A DNA stretch of 64,000 bases from CAVOKN01 sp963696505 (lineage in GTDB: Bacteria > Pseudomonadota > Gammaproteobacteria > Burkholderiales > Rhodocyclaceae): positions 1 to 64,000 of the forward strand of contig CAVOKN010000030.1 of NCBI GenBank assembly GCA_963696505.1, in the 5' to 3' direction. The notes under the pieces were generated by a model that saw only the letters and a list, made by a program, of their open reading frames with translations, did no database searches and was not told the origin of the DNA. Shown here one piece after another: positions 42,000 to 51,100 of the stretch. Numbering within the stretch: position 1 is the stretch's first letter; the number at the start of each line of letters is the position of its first letter. The position numbers and the translations under genes were made by a program.

Positions 42000-44016
42000 A
42001 TGACGTCAACTTTTGCCGATTTCGAAGCACCGGTGTTCAACAACCTTACCAGCGCGATTCGCGCGCTCGCCATGGACGCGGTGCAGAAGGCCAATTCCGG
42101 CCACCCCGGCATGCCCATGGGCATGGCCGAGATCGCCGAGGTGCTGTGGAACCACCACATGCGCCACAACCCGCGCAATCCCAAGTGGCCCAACCGCGAC
42201 CGCTTCGTGCTGTCCAACGGCCACGGCTCGATGCTGATCTACGCCTTGCTGCACCTGACCGGCTACGACCTCTCGATCGAGGATCTGAAGCAGTTCCGGC
42301 AACTGCACTCCAAGACCCCCGGCCACCCCGAATACGGTTACACCGCCGGCGTCGAGACCACCACCGGGCCGCTGGGCCAGGGCATCACCAACGCCGTGGG
42401 CATGGCGATGGCCGAAAAACTGCTGGCCAACGAGTTCAATCGCCCCGGCCACGACATCGTCGATCACCACACCTATGTCTTCCTCGGCGACGGCTGCCTG
42501 ATGGAGGGCATCTCCCACGAGGCCTGCTCGCTGGCCGGCACCTGGGGCCTGGGCAAGCTGATCGCCTTCTACGACGACAACGGCATCTCGATCGACGGCC
42601 ACGTCGAGGCCTGGTTCACCGACGACACGCCGAAGCGCTTCGAAGCCTACGGCTGGCAGGTGATCCCCAACGTCAATGGCCACGACCCGGAGGCGATCCA
42701 GGCCGCGATCCAGCTTGCCAAGGCGGAGAAGGACAAGCCGACCATGATCTGCTGCAAGACCGTGATCGGCATGGGTAGCCCGAACAAGGCGGGCACCCAC
42801 GACGTGCACGGTGCGGCGCTGGGCGACGCAGAGATCGCCGCCACCCGGCCCCACATCGGCTGGCACTTTGGCCCCTTCGAAATTCCGCAGGAGGTGTACC
42901 AGGCCTGGGACGCGAAGAAGAAGGGCGCCGAGTGGGAAACCTCCTGGCAGCAGAAGTTCGACCACTACGCCAAGGCATTCCCGGAACTGGCGAGCCGAGT
43001 TCAAGCGCCGCATGGCGAGCGATCTGCCGGCCAACTGGGCCGAGCATGCCAGGAAGGCGCTCGCCGCCGTCAATGACAAGGGCGAGACCGTCGCCACCCG
43101 CAAGGCTTCCCAGATCGCCATCAACGCCCTGGCGCCGGCGCTGCCCGAATTCGTCGGCGGTTCCGCCGACCTGACCGGCTCCAACCTCACCAACTGGAGC
43201 GGGTGCAAGGCAGTCGCCGGCCGCGAGCCGGGCAACTACATCTCCTACGGCGTGCGCGAGTTCGGCATGGCCGCCATCATGAACGGCATGGCGCTGCACG
43301 GCGGGATCCTGCCCTTCGGCGGCACCTTCCTGATGTTCTCGGAGTACTCGCGCAATGCCCTGCGCATGGCAGCGCTGATGAAGCAGCGGGTGATCCACGT
43401 GTTCACCCACGACTCCGTCGGCCTCGGCGAGGACGGCCCGACGCACCAACCGGTGGAGCAAACCGCCACCCTGCGCATGATCCCCAACATGGACGTGTGG
43501 CGACCCTGCGACACCGTCGAGACGATGGCGGCGTGGATCGCCGCGGTGACCCGGCGCGACGGTCCGACTTCGCTGGCCCTGTCGCGCCAGAACCTGCCTT
43601 TCGTCAAGCGCGACGCTGCCACGCTGGCCAACGTCGCCCGCGGCGGCTACGTGCTGTCCGAGGCGGCCGGCACACCCAAGGCGATCATCATCGCCACCGG
43701 ATCGGAAGTGGACCTCGCGCTCAAGGCCCAGGCCGCGCTGGCCCAGAAGGGCGTTCCGGTGCGCGTGGTGTCGATGCCCAGCACCAACGTCTTCGACCGC
43801 CAGGACGGCGCCTACCGCGACTCCGTACTGCAGCGCGGCGTTCCCCGCGTTGCCGTCGAAGCGGGTGTGACGTCCGGCTGGTACAAGTACGTCGGCCTCG
43901 ATGGCGCAGTGATCGGCCTCGACCGCTTCGGCGAGTCGGCCCCCGCCGGCGTGCTGTTCAAGGAATTCGGCTTCACCGCGGAGAACGTGGCGAAGACCGT
44001 CGAATCGATCATCTAA
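42000..44016 (+). CDS. cbbT: Transketolase (one-base frameshift)
   Basis: About 671 residues after removing one base near 42993 (ELAS becomes ELAAEFKRRM). The ATG at 42000 follows GGGAG at 5 nt; a TTG 4 codons upstream is less likely. Transketolase features: SGHPGMPMGMA, GPLGQGI, the thiamine-diphosphate GDGCLMEGISHEA, HTHDSVGLGEDGPTHQP-type pyrimidine region and RMIPNMDVWRPCD. It transfers two-carbon units in the Calvin and pentose-phosphate pathways. gap follows after 22 bp. Confidence 0.94.
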
Positions 44017-44038
44017 CCGTCACCAGGAGATCAGACAC

Positions 44039-45037
44039 ATGGCAATCAAGGTCGGCATCAACGGTTTTGGCCGCATCGGCCGCATGGCGTTCCGCGCGAT
44101 CGCCAAGGACTTCCCCGAGATCGAAGTGGTCGGCATCAACGACCTGCTCGAACCCGGTTATCTCGCCTACATGCTGAAGTACGATTCCGTGCATGGCAAC
44201 TTCAAGGGCGACATCGCCGTCGAAGGCAACAACCTGGTGGTGAACGGCAAGAAGATCCGCCTCACCGCCGAGAAGGATCCCGCCAACCTGAAGTGGGGCG
44301 AAGTCGGCGCCGATGTCGTCATCGAATCCACCGGCTTCTTCCTGACCAAAGAAACCTGCCAGAAGCACATCGACGCCGGTGCCAAGAAGGTGGTGCAGTC
44401 CGCGCCCTCGAAGGACGACACGCCGATGTTCGTGTACGGGGTTAACCACGAGAAGTACGCCGGCGAGAAGATCGTCTCGGCCGCCTCCTGCACCACCAAC
44501 TGCCTGGCTCCCGTCGCAAAGGTGCTGAACGACAACTGGGGCATCAAGCGCGGTCTGATGACCACGGTGCACGCCGCCACCGCCACCCAGAAGACGGTGG
44601 ACGGCCCCTCCTCCAAGGACTGGCGCGGCGGCCGCGGCATCCTGGAAAACATCATCCCGTCCTCCACCGGCGCCGCCAAAGCCGTCGGCGTGGTGCTGCC
44701 CGAGCTGAACAAGAAGCTCACCGGCATGGCCTTCCGCGTCCCCACGTCCGACGTCTCCGTCGTCGACCTGACCGTCGAGCTGAACAAGGAAGCCAGCTAT
44801 GAGGACATCTGCAAGGCGATGAAGGCCGCCTCGGAGGGCGCGCTGAAGGGCGTGCTCGGCTACACCGAGGAGAAGGTCGTCTCCACCGACTTCCGTGGCT
44901 GTTCCACGCCATCGATCTTCGACGCCGAAGCCGGTATCGCCCTGGACAAGACCTTCGTCAAGGTGGTGGCCTGGTACGACAACGAGTACGGCTACACCTG
45001 CAACATGCTGCGCTTCGTCAAGCACGTCGCCAAGTAA
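44039..45037 (+). CDS. cbbG: Glyceraldehyde-3-phosphate dehydrogenase, type I
   Basis: 332 residues. NAD(P)-binding GINGFGRIGRMAFRA, catalytic Cys in SAASCTTNCLAPVAKVL, and WYDNEYGYTCNMLRF at the end. In this cbb context it reduces 1,3-bisphosphoglycerate. Cofactor preference is not decided from sequence alone. A strong hairpin follows at 45054-45082. Confidence 0.96.
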   Translation: MAIKVGINGFGRIGRMAFRAIAKDFPEIEVVGINDLLEPGYLAYMLKYDSVHGNFKGDIAVEGNNLVVNGKKIRLTAEKDPANLKWGEVGADVVIESTGFFLTKETCQKHIDAGAKKVVQSAPSKDDTPMFVYGVNHEKYAGEKIVSAASCTTNCLAPVAKVLNDNWGIKRGLMTTVHAATATQKTVDGPSSKDWRGGRGILENIIPSSTGAAKAVGVVLPELNKKLTGMAFRVPTSDVSVVDLTVELNKEASYEDICKAMKAASEGALKGVLGYTEEKVVSTDFRGCSTPSIFDAEAGIALDKTFVKVVAWYDNEYGYTCNMLRFVKHVAK

Positions 45038-45053
45038 CCGAGATCGACCATCC

Positions 45054-45082
45054 AACCGTTGCGCCATCCCGGCGCAACGGTT
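45054..45082. other. Strong hairpin between gap and pgk
   Basis: A perfect 12-bp stem, AACCGTTGCGCC / GGCGCAACGGTT, with a 5-nt loop. No T-tract follows, so it is more likely an mRNA-stabilising or processing hairpin, or a bidirectional structural element, than a rho-independent terminator. Confidence 0.6.
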
Positions 45083-45135
45083 CAGTAGTCGATTTCCGCC
45101 GTATCGATCCAGTTCCGTTCCAAGGGAGAACCAGC

Positions 45136-46320
45136 ATGGCATCCGTCATCCGCATGACCGATCTCGACCTCAAAGGCAAGCGCGTCTTCATTCGCGCCGA
45201 CCTCAACGTGCCCGTCAAGGATGGCAAGGTCACCTCCGACGCGCGCATCACCGCCAGCATGCCCACCATCGAACACTGCCTGAAGGCCGGCGCCAAGGTG
45301 ATGGTCACCTCCCACCTCGGCCGCCCCGAGGAGGGCGTGTATTCCGCGGAGAATTCGCTCAAGCCGGTGGCCGATGTGATCGCCGCCAAGCTCGGCAAGC
45401 CGGTGCGGGTCATCAAGGACTGGGTCGATGGCGGCTTCGATGTGGCGGCTGGAGAAGTGGTGCTGCTGGAGAACTGCCGCTTCAACAAGGGCGAGAAGAA
45501 GAGCGTGGACGACACCTCGAAGAAGTACGCCGCCCTGTGCGACGTGTTCGTCATGGACGCCTTCGGCACCGCGCACCGGGCCGAAGCCTCGACCCACGGC
45601 ATCGCCAAGTTCGCGCCCGTGGCCTGCGCCGGCATCCTGCTGACCGAAGAGCTCGACGCCCTGACCAAGGCCCTGCTCAGCCCGGCACGCCCGATGGTGG
45701 CGATCGTCGGCGGTTCCAAGGTGTCCACCAAGCTCACGGTTCTCGAAAGCCTGTCCGAGAAGGTCGACCAACTGGTGGTGGGCGGCGGCATCGCCAACAC
45801 CTTCCTGATGGCAGCCGGCAAGAACATCGGCAAGTCGCTTTGCGAAGCCGATCTGGTGCCCACCGCCAAGGCGCTGATGGCCAAGATGACCCAGCGCGGC
45901 GCCACCATCCCCATCGCCAGCGACGTGGTGGTGGGCAAGAAGTTCGACGCCGCCGAACCGGCCGTACTCAAGGACGCGGGTGCTGTGGCCGACGACGACA
46001 TGATCTTCGACATCGGCCCCAACAGCGCCAAGGAACTCGTCGACATCATCATGAAGGCCGGCACGGTGGTGTGGAACGGCCCGGTGGGCGTGTTCGAGTT
46101 CGACCAGTTCGGCGCCGGCACCAAGACCATCGCCATGGCCATCGCTCAGACCAAGGCCTTCACGCTGGCGGGCGGCGGCGACACCATCGCCGCGATTCAG
46201 AAGTACGACATCTACGACAAGGTCTCCTACATCTCCACCGCCGGCGGCGCCTTCCTCGAATTCCTCGAAGGCAAGAAACTGCCGGCGGTGGACATCCTCG
46301 AACAGAGGGCCAAGGGCTAG
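45136..46320 (+). CDS. cbbK: Phosphoglycerate kinase
   Basis: 394 residues. RADLNVPVKDG, SHLGRPEEG, FVMDAFGTAHRAEAST and GGSKVSTKLTVLESL are family signatures, with the C-terminal nucleotide-binding GGGDTIAAI. It phosphorylates 3-phosphoglycerate in the Calvin direction and generates ATP in glycolysis. A GGGAGAACC ribosome-binding region precedes the ATG. Confidence 0.97.
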   Translation: MASVIRMTDLDLKGKRVFIRADLNVPVKDGKVTSDARITASMPTIEHCLKAGAKVMVTSHLGRPEEGVYSAENSLKPVADVIAAKLGKPVRVIKDWVDGGFDVAAGEVVLLENCRFNKGEKKSVDDTSKKYAALCDVFVMDAFGTAHRAEASTHGIAKFAPVACAGILLTEELDALTKALLSPARPMVAIVGGSKVSTKLTVLESLSEKVDQLVVGGGIANTFLMAAGKNIGKSLCEADLVPTAKALMAKMTQRGATIPIASDVVVGKKFDAAEPAVLKDAGAVADDDMIFDIGPNSAKELVDIIMKAGTVVWNGPVGVFEFDQFGAGTKTIAMAIAQTKAFTLAGGGDTIAAIQKYDIYDKVSYISTAGGAFLEFLEGKKLPAVDILEQRAKG

Positions 46321-46332
46321 GATCGAGGAAGC

Positions 46333-46760
46333 AGGATTCAGGATCTAGGATTTAGGATTCAGGGTCGAGTGAGAGACACTGCCGGCGAGGATGAAAGTAT
46401 TCGGATCTCCTCGTCTGGCAGAAGGCGATGAACCTTGTGGAGGAAGTCTATCGCCTCACTCGATCCTTTCCGGCCCACGAGCGTTTCGGGATGTGCAGCC
46501 AGATGCAGCGCGCGGCCGTATCGATTCCATCCAACATCGCCGAGGGCCACGGCCGAAAATCGACCGGAGCGTTTCTGAATCATCTCTCCGTCGCAACGGG
46601 TTCCCTGATGGAACTCGAAACCCAGGTTCAGATTGCAGAGCGGCTGGGCTATGTCCCGACTGCAGAAAGCACCACCCTCCTCGCAAGCACCAGCGAAATC
46701 GGTCGCATGCTCTCCGGTCTGCGCTCTTCCCTAAATCCTGAATCCTAGATCCTGAATCCT
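46333..46760. mobile_element. Inverted-repeat-flanked cassette carrying an S23 gene
   Basis: A 20-bp sequence, AGGATTCAGGATCTAGGATT (46333-46352), recurs as its exact reverse complement at 46741-46760. The 428-bp unit between pgk and pyk contains one gene, the four-helix-bundle protein, whose last codons (LNPES, stop) are written in the right repeat. No transposase is present. A non-autonomous mobile cassette is inferred from the symmetric ends and the intrusion into a conserved gene order. Confidence 0.55.
46391..46748 (+). CDS. Four-helix-bundle protein, S23 / bIVP family (one-base frameshift at the start)
   Basis: About 118 residues. Removing one A from AAA at 46394-46396 restores the usual N-terminus MKYSDLLVWQKAMNLVEEV; without it the protein would have to start at the internal Met at 46428. 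The core RFGMCSQMQRAAVSIPSNIA and EGHGR is diagnostic of the family found in 23S rRNA intervening sequences and related to the retroelement accessory protein Avd. Function is unknown. It is out of context in a glycolytic operon and sits inside inverted repeats. Confidence 0.85.
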
Positions 46761-46765
46761 GACCG

Positions 46766-48193
46766 ATGCCCCGCAGCACCAAGATCGTCGCCACTCTCGG
46801 TCCCGCGTCCAGCGACGTGGAGGTGCTGACGCGCCTGTTGCGAGCCGGGGTGGACGTGGTGCGGCTGAACTTCTCCCACGGGACCGCCGACGATCATCGC
46901 GGTCGGGTCGAGACGCTGCGCGAGTGCATGCGCATCACCGGCCGCACCATTGGCGTGATGGCCGACCTGCAGGGACCGAAGATCCGCGTCGGCAAGTTTG
47001 CCGGCAGCAAGGTGCTGCTGAAACCCGGCCAGACGTTCATCCTCGACACCGAGTGCAGCCTGGGCAACTCGGAGCGGGCCGGGCTGGATTACCCCGAACT
47101 GATCAACGACGTCAAACCCGGGGACGTGCTGCTGCTCGATGACGGGCGGATCGTGGTGGACGTCGAACTGATCGAGGAAACGGAAGTCCACACCCGGGTG
47201 CGCCACGGTGGCGAACTGTCCAACAACAAGGGCATCAACCGCCAAGGCGGCGGCCTGTCGGCGCCAGCGCTGACCCCCAAGGACATGGAGGACATCAAGG
47301 TCGCGGCGGATTTGTCCGTCGATTTCGTCGCCGTGTCCTTCCCAAAGTCAGGCGCCGACATGCGGCTCGCTCGGGAGCTGCTGCGCGCCGCCGGCTCCGA
47401 CGCGCTGCTGATCGCCAAGATCGAGCGCTCCGAAGCAATCCCGGCGCTGGAGGATATCCTGCACGCCTGCGACGGCATCATGGTGGCCCGCGGCGACCTG
47501 GCGGTGGAGGTGGGCGACGCGGCGGTGCCGGCACTGCAGAAGCGCATGATCAAGGCCGCGCGCGACCACAACAAGCTGTCCATCACCGCCACCCAGATGA
47601 TGGAGTCCATGATCACCAGCCCGGTGCCGACCCGCGCCGAGGTTTCTGACGTCGCCAACGCGGTGCTCGACGGCACCGACGCGGTGATGCTGTCCGCAGA
47701 GACCGCGGCGGGGAAGTACCCGGTGGAAACCGTCGAGTCGATGGCGCGCATCTGCGTCGAGGCAGAGAAGTCGGCAGATGTTTCCCTCGACAGCCATTTC
47801 CTCGATCATGTCTTCACCCGCATCGACCAGTCGATCGCCATGGCGGCGCTGTTCGCGGGCTGCCATCTGAAGGCCAAGGCCATCGCCGCCCTCACCCAGT
47901 CCGGATCGACGACGCTGTGGATGTCGCGACTCAACGCCGGGATCCCGATCTACGCCCTGACCGAGGAGAAGCGCACCCGCTTCAAGGTGAGCCTGTACCG
48001 CGGCGTCTATCCGATCCAGCTGATGCAGAGCGGGAAGGACAGGGACCAGGTACTGTGCGACGCCGAGAAGTCGCTGATGGACTGCGGCGCGGTCGAGCCC
48101 GACGACATGATCGTGCTGACGGTGGGCGAACCCATAGGCTCGCCCGGAGGTACGAATACGATGAAGGTAGTGAAGGTGGGAGAACCTCGTTAG
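46766..48193 (+). CDS. pyk: Pyruvate kinase
   Basis: 475 residues. RSTKIVATLGPASSD, VRLNFSHG, MADLQGPKIRVGKF, the catalytic IAKIERSEAIPALEDIL and MVARGDLAVEVG, and QMMESMI. It converts PEP and ADP to pyruvate and ATP. It begins 6 nt after the right inverted repeat of the S23 cassette, so it was probably adjacent to pgk before insertion. Confidence 0.96.
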   Translation: MPRSTKIVATLGPASSDVEVLTRLLRAGVDVVRLNFSHGTADDHRGRVETLRECMRITGRTIGVMADLQGPKIRVGKFAGSKVLLKPGQTFILDTECSLGNSERAGLDYPELINDVKPGDVLLLDDGRIVVDVELIEETEVHTRVRHGGELSNNKGINRQGGGLSAPALTPKDMEDIKVAADLSVDFVAVSFPKSGADMRLARELLRAAGSDALLIAKIERSEAIPALEDILHACDGIMVARGDLAVEVGDAAVPALQKRMIKAARDHNKLSITATQMMESMITSPVPTRAEVSDVANAVLDGTDAVMLSAETAAGKYPVETVESMARICVEAEKSADVSLDSHFLDHVFTRIDQSIAMAALFAGCHLKAKAIAALTQSGSTTLWMSRLNAGIPIYALTEEKRTRFKVSLYRGVYPIQLMQSGKDRDQVLCDAEKSLMDCGAVEPDDMIVLTVGEPIGSPGGTNTMKVVKVGEPR

Positions 48194-48264
48194 GATCGAG
48201 GACTTAGGATCGAGGATCGAGTCGAATTCATGGCGCGGCCAAGCCGCGCGAAACATCCGCTCAC

Positions 48265-48334
48265 AATCCTCAATCCTCAATCCTCAATCCTCAATCCTCA
48301 ATCCTCAATCCTCAATCCTCAATCCTCAATCCTG
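48265..48334. repeat. Heptamer microsatellite upstream of fba
   Basis: Nine perfect AATCCTC units plus a final AATCCTG, 70 bp in total. The 5' part of the same spacer (48194-48222) carries the opposite orientation (GGATCGAGGA-type units). A pure 7-nt array is a likely site of length change and lies 23 bp before the fba start. Confidence 0.9.
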
Positions 48335-48357
48335 AACCTTAACCAAAGGAGACAGCC

Positions 48358-49422
48358 ATGCCCCTGGTATCCATGCGTCAATTGCTCGACCACGCCGCGG
48401 AAAACGGCTACGGCCTGCCCGCATTCAACGTCAACAACCTGGAGCAGATCCAGGCAATCATGGAGGCGGCGGAGGAAGTCAACAGCCCGGTGATCATGCA
48501 GGGCTCCGCCGGTGCCCGCAAGTACGCCGGCGAAGCCTACCTGCGCCACCTGATCGAGGCGGCAATCGAAACCCATCCCGACATCCCGATCGTCATGCAC
48601 CAGGACCACGGCGCCAGCCCGGCCATCTGCATCCAGTCGATGCGCTCCGGCTTCTCGAGCGTCATGATGGACGGCTCGCTGATGGAAGACGCCAAGACGC
48701 CGTCGAGCTTCAAGTACAACGTCGACGTCACCAAGCATGTGGTCGACATCGCCCATTCCATCGGCGTCTCGGTCGAGGGCGAACTGGGCTGCCTCGGCTC
48801 GCTCGAAACCGGGATGGGCGAGAAGGAAGACGGCCACGGCGCCGAAGGCGCGCTGTCGCACGACCAACTGCTGACCGACGCCAACGAAGCCGCCGATTTC
48901 GTCAAGGCCACTCAGGTGGACGCGCTGGCCATCGCCATCGGCACCAGCCACGGCGCCTACAAGTTCACCCGTCCGCCGACGGGTGCCGTGTTGCGCATCG
49001 ACCGCATCAAGGAAATCCACGCCCGCATCCCCAACACCCACCTGGTGATGCACGGCTCCTCCTCGGTGCCGCAGGACTGGCTCAAGATCATCAACGACAA
49101 CGGCGGCGAGATGGGCTCGACCTACGGCGTGCCGGTCGAGGAGATCGTCGAAGGCATCCGGAACGGCGTGCGCAAGGTGAACATCGACACCGACTTGCGC
49201 ATGGCGTCCACCGGCGCGATTCGCCAGTTCATGAACAAGGACCGCAAGAACTTCGACCCGCGCAAGTACCTGGCCGAAGCCCGCAAGGCGATGAAGGCGA
49301 TCTGCAAGGCGCGCTACGAGGCCTTCGGCTGCGCCGGCCAGGCGAGCAAGATCAAGACGGTCAGTCTCGAAGCCATGGCCAACCGCTACAAGAAGGGCGA
49401 ACTGAACGCCATCGTCAAGTGA
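48358..49422 (+). CDS. cbbA: Fructose-bisphosphate aldolase, class II (Calvin-cycle subtype)
   Basis: 354 residues. Zinc-site and catalytic motifs: MHQDHGASPAIC, MMDGSLMED, EGELGCLGSLE, GTSHGAYKF and LVMHGSSSVPQDW. The length and the TSHGAYKF pattern fit the Calvin-cycle subtype (fructose-1,6- and sedoheptulose-1,7-bisphosphate). AAAGGAGA lies upstream of the ATG. It is the last core enzyme gene of the operon. Confidence 0.96.
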   Translation: MPLVSMRQLLDHAAENGYGLPAFNVNNLEQIQAIMEAAEEVNSPVIMQGSAGARKYAGEAYLRHLIEAAIETHPDIPIVMHQDHGASPAICIQSMRSGFSSVMMDGSLMEDAKTPSSFKYNVDVTKHVVDIAHSIGVSVEGELGCLGSLETGMGEKEDGHGAEGALSHDQLLTDANEAADFVKATQVDALAIAIGTSHGAYKFTRPPTGAVLRIDRIKEIHARIPNTHLVMHGSSSVPQDWLKIINDNGGEMGSTYGVPVEEIVEGIRNGVRKVNIDTDLRMASTGAIRQFMNKDRKNFDPRKYLAEARKAMKAICKARYEAFGCAGQASKIKTVSLEAMANRYKKGELNAIVK

Positions 49423-49429
49423 CGGTCCC

Positions 49430-49460
49430 GCTCCGGGAGGGGTTCGCCGCCTCCCGGAGC
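49430..49460. other. Hairpin after fba
   Basis: A perfect 11-bp stem, GCTCCGGGAGG / CCTCCCGGAGC, with a 9-nt loop. There is no proper T-run, so it may be a weak or rho-assisted end of the main operon. Confidence 0.5.
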
Positions 49461-49476
49461 CTGACTTTCGGCTGCC

Positions 49477-49899
49477 ATGGAACTGAACACCCGCTCGCTA
49501 TCCCGTATGCGCCGCTTCTTCCACGGCGGCCTCAACCTCGTCGAGTACGCCGGCCTGCTGGTGATCGCCTTCGCCACCACCGTGGCTGGCTACCAGGAGG
49601 TGGCGACGATGATCCGCGCGGGCACCGTTGGCCTGCCTGATCTGCTCTTGATGTTCCTCTATCTCGAGGTGCTGGCGATGGTCGGCCGCTACTTCGAGTC
49701 CGGCCAGTTGCCGGTGCGCTTTCCCCTCTACATCGCGATGGTGGCGCTGGCGCGCTACATCATCATCGACATCAAGCAGATGACCGAGCTGCGCATGCTG
49801 GGCGTTTCCGCTGCCATACTGCTGCTCGCCCTGGGCGTGCTGGCCATCCGCTACGGCCACGTCAAGTTCCCCTACAGCGAGGAGCGCACCCCGCGCTGA
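49477..49899 (+). CDS. PsiE-like small membrane protein
   Basis: 140 residues with four hydrophobic segments (about 22-45, 54-72, 83-102 and 108-128). LEVLAMVGRYFESGQLPVRF and ARYIIIDIKQM are the conserved core of the PsiE (phosphate-starvation-inducible) family. Function is unknown. It ends 2 nt before cbbY, so the two are likely co-translated. Confidence 0.82.
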   Translation: MELNTRSLSRMRRFFHGGLNLVEYAGLLVIAFATTVAGYQEVATMIRAGTVGLPDLLLMFLYLEVLAMVGRYFESGQLPVRFPLYIAMVALARYIIIDIKQMTELRMLGVSAAILLLALGVLAIRYGHVKFPYSEERTPR

Positions 49900-49901
49900 A
49901 C

Positions 49902-50680
49902 ATGCCGGCGGCAAGGCTGCGCGCGCTGATCTTCGACATGGACGGCACGCTCGCCGACACCGAGCGCGACGGCCACCGCATCGCCTTCAACGCGGCGTTC
50001 CGCGATTTCGGCCTGGACTGGGAATGGGACGTCGCCACCTACGGCGAGTTGCTTGCCGTGGGCGGCGGCAAGGAGCGCATCGCCCACTATATCGCCCGCC
50101 ATCGCCGGACTTCCGGCAACCGGACCTGCCCGAATTCGTCGCCCGGCTGCACCAGGCCAAGACGCGGCATTTCGAGGAAATCCTGCGCCAGGGTCACATC
50201 CCGCTGCGCCCCGGTGTCGCGCGGCTGATCGGCGAAGCGCGCGCGGCCGGGCTGCTGCTCGGTATCGCCACCACTGCCGCCATGGAGGGAGTACTCACCC
50301 TGCTCCACACCAGCCTGGGGCCGGAAAGTCAGTCCTGGTTCGCCGCCATCGGCGCCGGCGACGTAGTGCCCCACAAGAAACCGGCGCCCGACATCTACCT
50401 GTGGGTTCTGGAGAAACTCGGCGTCGCGCCGAACGAGGCAATCGCCATCGAGGATTCGGCGCCGGGGCTCGCCGCGGCGCGCGGCGCCGGACTGACGACG
50501 CTGATCACGGTGAGCGATTACACCCGCAATCAGGACTTCACCGGCGCCGTCGCGGTGCTGTCGGATCTGGGGGAACCGGACCGGCCGTTCCGGATGCTGC
50601 GGGGGGATGACACAGGCAACGCCTGGGCCGACCTTGCGGCCCTCGATCGCTGGCACGGCCGCGCCATGCCGGCGCCATAG
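49902..50680 (+). CDS. cbbY: HAD phosphatase, CbbY-like (one-base frameshift)
   Basis: About 259 residues after inserting one base near 50109 (ARHRPDFRQPDLPEF). HAD motif I FDMDGTLADTERDGHR, the cap-domain GGGKERIAHYIA, motif III HKKPAPDIY and motif IV AIEDSAPGLAAARGAG. The cap signature fits CbbY rather than phosphoglycolate phosphatase; CbbY proteins hydrolyse xylulose-1,5-bisphosphate, a misfire inhibitor of RuBisCO. It is convergent with csgH, with 9 bp between them. Confidence 0.87.
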
Positions 50681-50689
50681 ACGGAACCG

Positions 50690-51001
50690 CTAGCGCGGAC
50701 AGTCAAAGTTGTAGGTACCCAGGGTGCGCTCGCCCTGCCGCACCGTGATCTCGATGCGGCACTGGTCGTCCTTGCGCACGTCCAGCGTGAGATGCGAGAG
50801 CGCCTGCGCCTCGGACGCCGCGGCGTCGATCTTGCCCTGCTGACTGATGCGGGAGCTGCCCGCGGCGCCGCTGCGGGTGAGCAGCAGGCTGTAGTTCGCC
50901 TGCAACGCGTCAACCGACTTCACATAGGGCACCAGCCGCAGCTTGTCCGCCTCGGTCTGGGTCTCGATCCAGACCTGCAGTTGTGCAGCATCCTGCATCA
51001 T
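50690..51001 (-). CDS. csgH: CsgH/CsgC-like curli chaperone
   Basis: 103 residues. It starts MMQDAAQLQVW with AAGGAGG 5 nt upstream. An Ig-like beta protein (YSLLLTRSGAAGSSRISQQG, DDQCRIEITVRQGERTLG) fits the CsgC/CsgH amyloid-inhibiting family. No signal peptide is visible, although homologues act in the periplasm; this may reflect a wrong start, a frameshift or a different route. It lies downstream of the csgA terminator and therefore depends on read-through or its own promoter. Confidence 0.75.
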   Translation of the reverse strand: MMQDAAQLQVWIETQTEADKLRLVPYVKSVDALQANYSLLLTRSGAAGSSRISQQGKIDAAASEAQALSHLTLDVRKDDQCRIEITVRQGERTLGTYNFDCPR

Positions 51002-51032
51002 TGCCGCCTCCTTGCCTGCCACACCAGAAATG

Positions 51033-51059
51033 AAAAAGGTGGGCGGTTTCCCGCCCACC
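51033..51059 (-). terminator. Intrinsic terminator after csgA
   Basis: A perfect 9-bp stem, GGTGGGCGG / CCGCCCACC, with a GAAA loop, followed on the minus strand by TTTTT. It lies between csgA and csgH, so transcription into csgH is expected to be reduced. Confidence 0.88.
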
Positions 51060-51100
51060 GTTAACAGCGCTCCTTGCGAAGCGCCCCGTCAGTGTAAGGC

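Noticed and set aside
48265..48334. CRISPR-like array
   Set aside because: The unit is only 7 nt with no spacers; it is a microsatellite.
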